64,000 nt of DNA from DAOUJI01 sp965219565 (GTDB lineage Bacteria; Chloroflexota; Dehalococcoidia; Lucifugimonadales; JAGWBF01). Shown here one piece after another: positions 62,101-64,000 of this stretch (position 1 is its first letter; every line of letters starts with the position of its first letter). The notes under the pieces are model-generated. The model saw nothing but the letters and a program-made list of their open reading frames with translations, did no database searches and was not told where the DNA came from. Position numbers and translations under genes: made by a program. The stretch spans positions 372,001 through 436,000 of the forward strand of contig OZ244780.1 of NCBI GenBank assembly GCA_965219565.1. The letters are read 5' to 3'.

Positions 62101-63168
62101 CTAGAGTCTGCCTGGCTCGAAGAAGAAGGGGACCTGTTTCATGTATATCTGCACCCGGGAGCGGGAGGACTCGACGACGAACACGCGGTTGTCGTCGTCC
62201 ACTTCCACAGCTATGGGAGACCAGAACATCTTCTCCCGTTCCATACCCTGGGCCGTCTTCCGTATCTCCCACATCTCCGGGTTAGCGTTCAGCTTTTCCG
62301 TGCCCCACTTGGACATGGTCGCATCGCCCGTGCGCGTGGTGACGAATTCGCCTGCCCTGTCGAATACCTCCAGACGGTCGTTTCCCCAGTCAGTGACGTA
62401 GATGAACCCGTCGCCGTCAACGGCCACGTCGGACGGTCTGCGGAACTCGCCTTCCCCGTCGCCGGAGCTTCCTATGCTCATCTGGAAGGAGCCGTCGGCT
62501 CCCAGCTTCTGTATGCGGTCGTTGCTCCAGTCGGCCACGTATATGTTGTCGTCCTTGTCAACGGCCACTCCCCAGGGCATGTTGAACTCGCCGTCTCCCG
62601 TTCCGTGGGTTCCTGCGGAAGAGATAAATCTCCCGTCCTTTGAGAACTTCTGCACCCGGTGGTTCTCGCCGTCCACCACCACCAACTCGTTCTGGGAATT
62701 GAAAGCCAGCCCTGCGGGATAGGATATTTCGCCCTCGGCGCTGCCTTGAGTTCCCCACTTGCTAACGAAATCTCCGTCGCTGCTGAACACGGTAATGCGG
62801 TTCAGCCACCCGTCGGCCAGGTAGACGTTGCCGTCCTCCCGGTCCACGGCAATGGCCGTCGGCCACACCATGGCTCCGTCCTCTGCGATGCGGTCGGCCC
62901 GGCTGGGTGTGTATCCCTTGCCGAACTCGGTGATGTAGTCTTCGCTCAGGGTGAACATAGTGATGCGCTTGCCGTCGGGGCGCGGCTCTGTGGCCCGGCT
63001 TATAACGTAGGCCACGTCACCCTCTCCCCTGGCGATGTCCACGGGAGAACGGAAACTGGGACCTGAGAAGTCCGACCGGCCAATGGTCTGGCTGTAGTGG
63101 AGTTCCAAATGTTGGACCGGCCTGATCTTGTGTTCGACCGATATGCCCCTGTGAAGTTCGATGCTCAT
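62101..63168 (-). CDS. NHL-repeat beta-propeller protein (copy 2)
   Basis: The 355-residue protein consists of NHL repeats: GNVYLADGWLNRITVFSSDG, NELVVVDGENHRVQKFSKDG, DNIYVADWSNDRIQKLGADG and GFIYVTDWGNDRLEVFDRAG, joined by GDGEFNMPWGVAVD-type turns. It is a homologue of the NHL protein at 17135-18274. No signal peptide. It follows a DUF1501 gene (stop at 63271), as copy 1 follows DUF1800 genes. ATG at 63168. Role unknown. Confidence 0.85.
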   Translation of the reverse strand: MSIELHRGISVEHKIRPVQHLELHYSQTIGRSDFSGPSFRSPVDIARGEGDVAYVISRATEPRPDGKRITMFTLSEDYITEFGKGYTPSRADRIAEDGAMVWPTAIAVDREDGNVYLADGWLNRITVFSSDGDFVSKWGTQGSAEGEISYPAGLAFNSQNELVVVDGENHRVQKFSKDGRFISSAGTHGTGDGEFNMPWGVAVDKDDNIYVADWSNDRIQKLGADGSFQMSIGSSGDGEGEFRRPSDVAVDGDGFIYVTDWGNDRLEVFDRAGEFVTTRTGDATMSKWGTEKLNANPEMWEIRKTAQGMEREKMFWSPIAVEVDDDNRVFVVESSRSRVQIYMKQVPFFFEPGRL

Positions 63169-63196
63169 AGCCGCCTCCGCGTTGGGCCTTGTTTTG

Positions 63197-63232
63197 CCCC
63201 CATCCTGACCTTCCCCGGGCTGGGGAAGGGGG
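63197..63232. repeat. Solo copy of the CCCCCATCC palindromic repeat
   Basis: CCCCCATCCTGACCTTCCCC, loop, then GGGGAAGGGGG. It matches the right end of the DUF559 cassette over the CCCCCATCCT(A/G)ACCTTCCCC part. It lies between the DUF1501 stop and the NHL start, in the 102-base gap. Confidence 0.8.
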
Positions 63233-63270
63233 ATTTTGGGTTTCTTCCCCCAGCCGTGCCAGGAATTTTA

Positions 63271-64000
63271 TTAGATAAAGTCCAGCTGCTCGAAAGAGTC
63301 GCCCAAAACGACTTTGGAGTCGACTCCAAGCCACTTCTCCAGGATTGTGGCGTAGGTCCCCCGGAAGTCGTTGTTGTAGACGAGGTCTCCGTCAATCAGG
63401 TCGCCGTCTTTAAGTGAGGGGTATTCTCCGTAGAGGCCTCCCTTGACCTTCTCGCCTATGACGAGGGTGACGCCTGCGGCGCCGTGGTCAGTGCCGGAGC
63501 CGTTGTCTCGGACCCGGCGTCCGAACTCTGAGAAGAGCAGCGTTATCACGTTGTCGCCAGCCTCGTGCTCCTTGAGGTCTTCGTAGAAGTCACTGGCGGT
63601 TCTGGAGGTCTCCGTCCACAACCTGGAGTGGTTGGCCATCTCCCCGGCGTGGGTGTCGAAGCTGTTGTAGGGGGCGGTGGTGTACAGGATCCTGGTTCCC
63701 AAGCCAGCCGTGTGGACCTGGGCCATGTTCCTGACGTATTGGGCCACCGAGTTCCTGGCGTATTCTACGCTGGAGGAGTACTGCAGCGGGGCCGTCGCCA
63801 GGATGTCCGCTCCCTTGAGGGCGTCCATGCCAGTCTGGGTAATGTAGTCCATCACCATGGTGTTGCCCAGCATTGGCGTGTACAGGTTTGAGAACACATC
63901 CAGGGCTTCTTCCCTCTGGTCCTGACCGGACATTCCGGTCAGGAGGCCATAGGTCTCCAGGTCGCCGACGGAGGCGACGGGAACACCCGGCGCCGCCATA
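63271..64000 (-). CDS. DUF1501 domain protein, N-terminus cut by window edge
   Basis: About 243 C-terminal residues of a DUF1501 protein are visible. Family blocks: SFDTHAGEMANHSRLWTETSRTASDFYEDL, then VITLLFSEFGRRVRDNGSGTDHGAAGVTLVIGEKVKGGLYGEYPSL and YATILEKWLG near the end. DUF1501 proteins are sulfatase-like-fold proteins, often with a Tat signal, and are usually encoded beside DUF1800. Here the visible neighbour is an NHL gene; the DUF1800 partner, if adjacent, is outside the window. The in-frame Met at the edge is not a credible start. Confidence 0.85.
   Translation of the reverse strand, partial: MAAPGVPVASVGDLETYGLLTGMSGQDQREEALDVFSNLYTPMLGNTMVMDYITQTGMDALKGADILATAPLQYSSSVEYARNSVAQYVRNMAQVHTAGLGTRILYTTAPYNSFDTHAGEMANHSRLWTETSRTASDFYEDLKEHEAGDNVITLLFSEFGRRVRDNGSGTDHGAAGVTLVIGEKVKGGLYGEYPSLKDGDLIDGDLVYNNDFRGTYATILEKWLGVDSKVVLGDSFEQLDFI

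Overview
The window looks like a GC-rich chromosomal segment of an uncultured Chloroflexota bacterium, most likely SAR202/Dehalococcoidia-like. This is inference from gene content, not from a database search. Supporting signs are many luciferase-like (LLM) oxidoreductases, a fused CaiB/BaiF CoA-transferase, SCP-x-like thiolases, DUF1800/DUF1501 proteins beside NHL beta-propellers, Thr/Pro-rich lipoproteins, a reductive-dehalogenase-like Fe-S protein, and frequent TTG/GTG starts.

Layout. 1-3539 (minus): the translation/secretion cluster tRNA-Tyr, tRNA-Thr, tuf, rpmG, secE, nusG, rplK, rplA, with rplA running off the left edge. 3.8-7.5 kb: a 2-hydroxyacid dehydrogenase, a second tRNA-Thr, a secreted protein and an amidohydrolase. 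7.6-15.9 kb: an accessory cluster with two peptide-type solute-binding lipoproteins, one permease pair and no ATPase, three cupins and a solitary TIR-like protein. 16-21.2 kb (minus): two tandem DUF1800 genes, an NHL protein and an LLM enzyme. 21.6-29.7 kb: a lipoprotein gene broken by an in-frame stop, a double CoA-transferase, two tandem thiolase-like genes without the nucleophilic cysteine, and a DUF559 gene bracketed by inverted palindromic repeats.

29.8-41.9 kb (minus): the dehalogenase-like protein, pyrD, rpoC, rpoB and an Asp23/AmaP/DUF2273 envelope-stress trio. 42-48.7 kb: SMP-30, a deazaflavin-type oxidoreductase, a glyoxalase-fold protein, then a complete cobalamin unit: promoter, B12 riboswitch, intrinsic terminator, a B12-binding/radical-SAM-like protein that has lost its Fe-S cysteines, and BtuFCD-type uptake genes. 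48.7-57.2 kb (minus): an LLM enzyme, a small zinc-ribbon protein, a 1535-residue membrane protein with an N-terminal zinc ribbon, and ComEC. 57.4-64 kb: an MFS transporter, a STAND NTPase with TPRs, a Fur/PerR regulator, a second NHL protein and a partial DUF1501 gene.

The most unusual items are: (1) the DUF559 cassette with inverted palindromic ends whose solo copies are scattered through the window; (2) the riboswitch-controlled degenerate radical SAM protein; (3) the Cys-less thiolase pair; (4) the solitary TIR-like gene; (5) the Cys-rich insertion in RpoB. No CRISPR array, transposase, rRNA or replication origin was seen.
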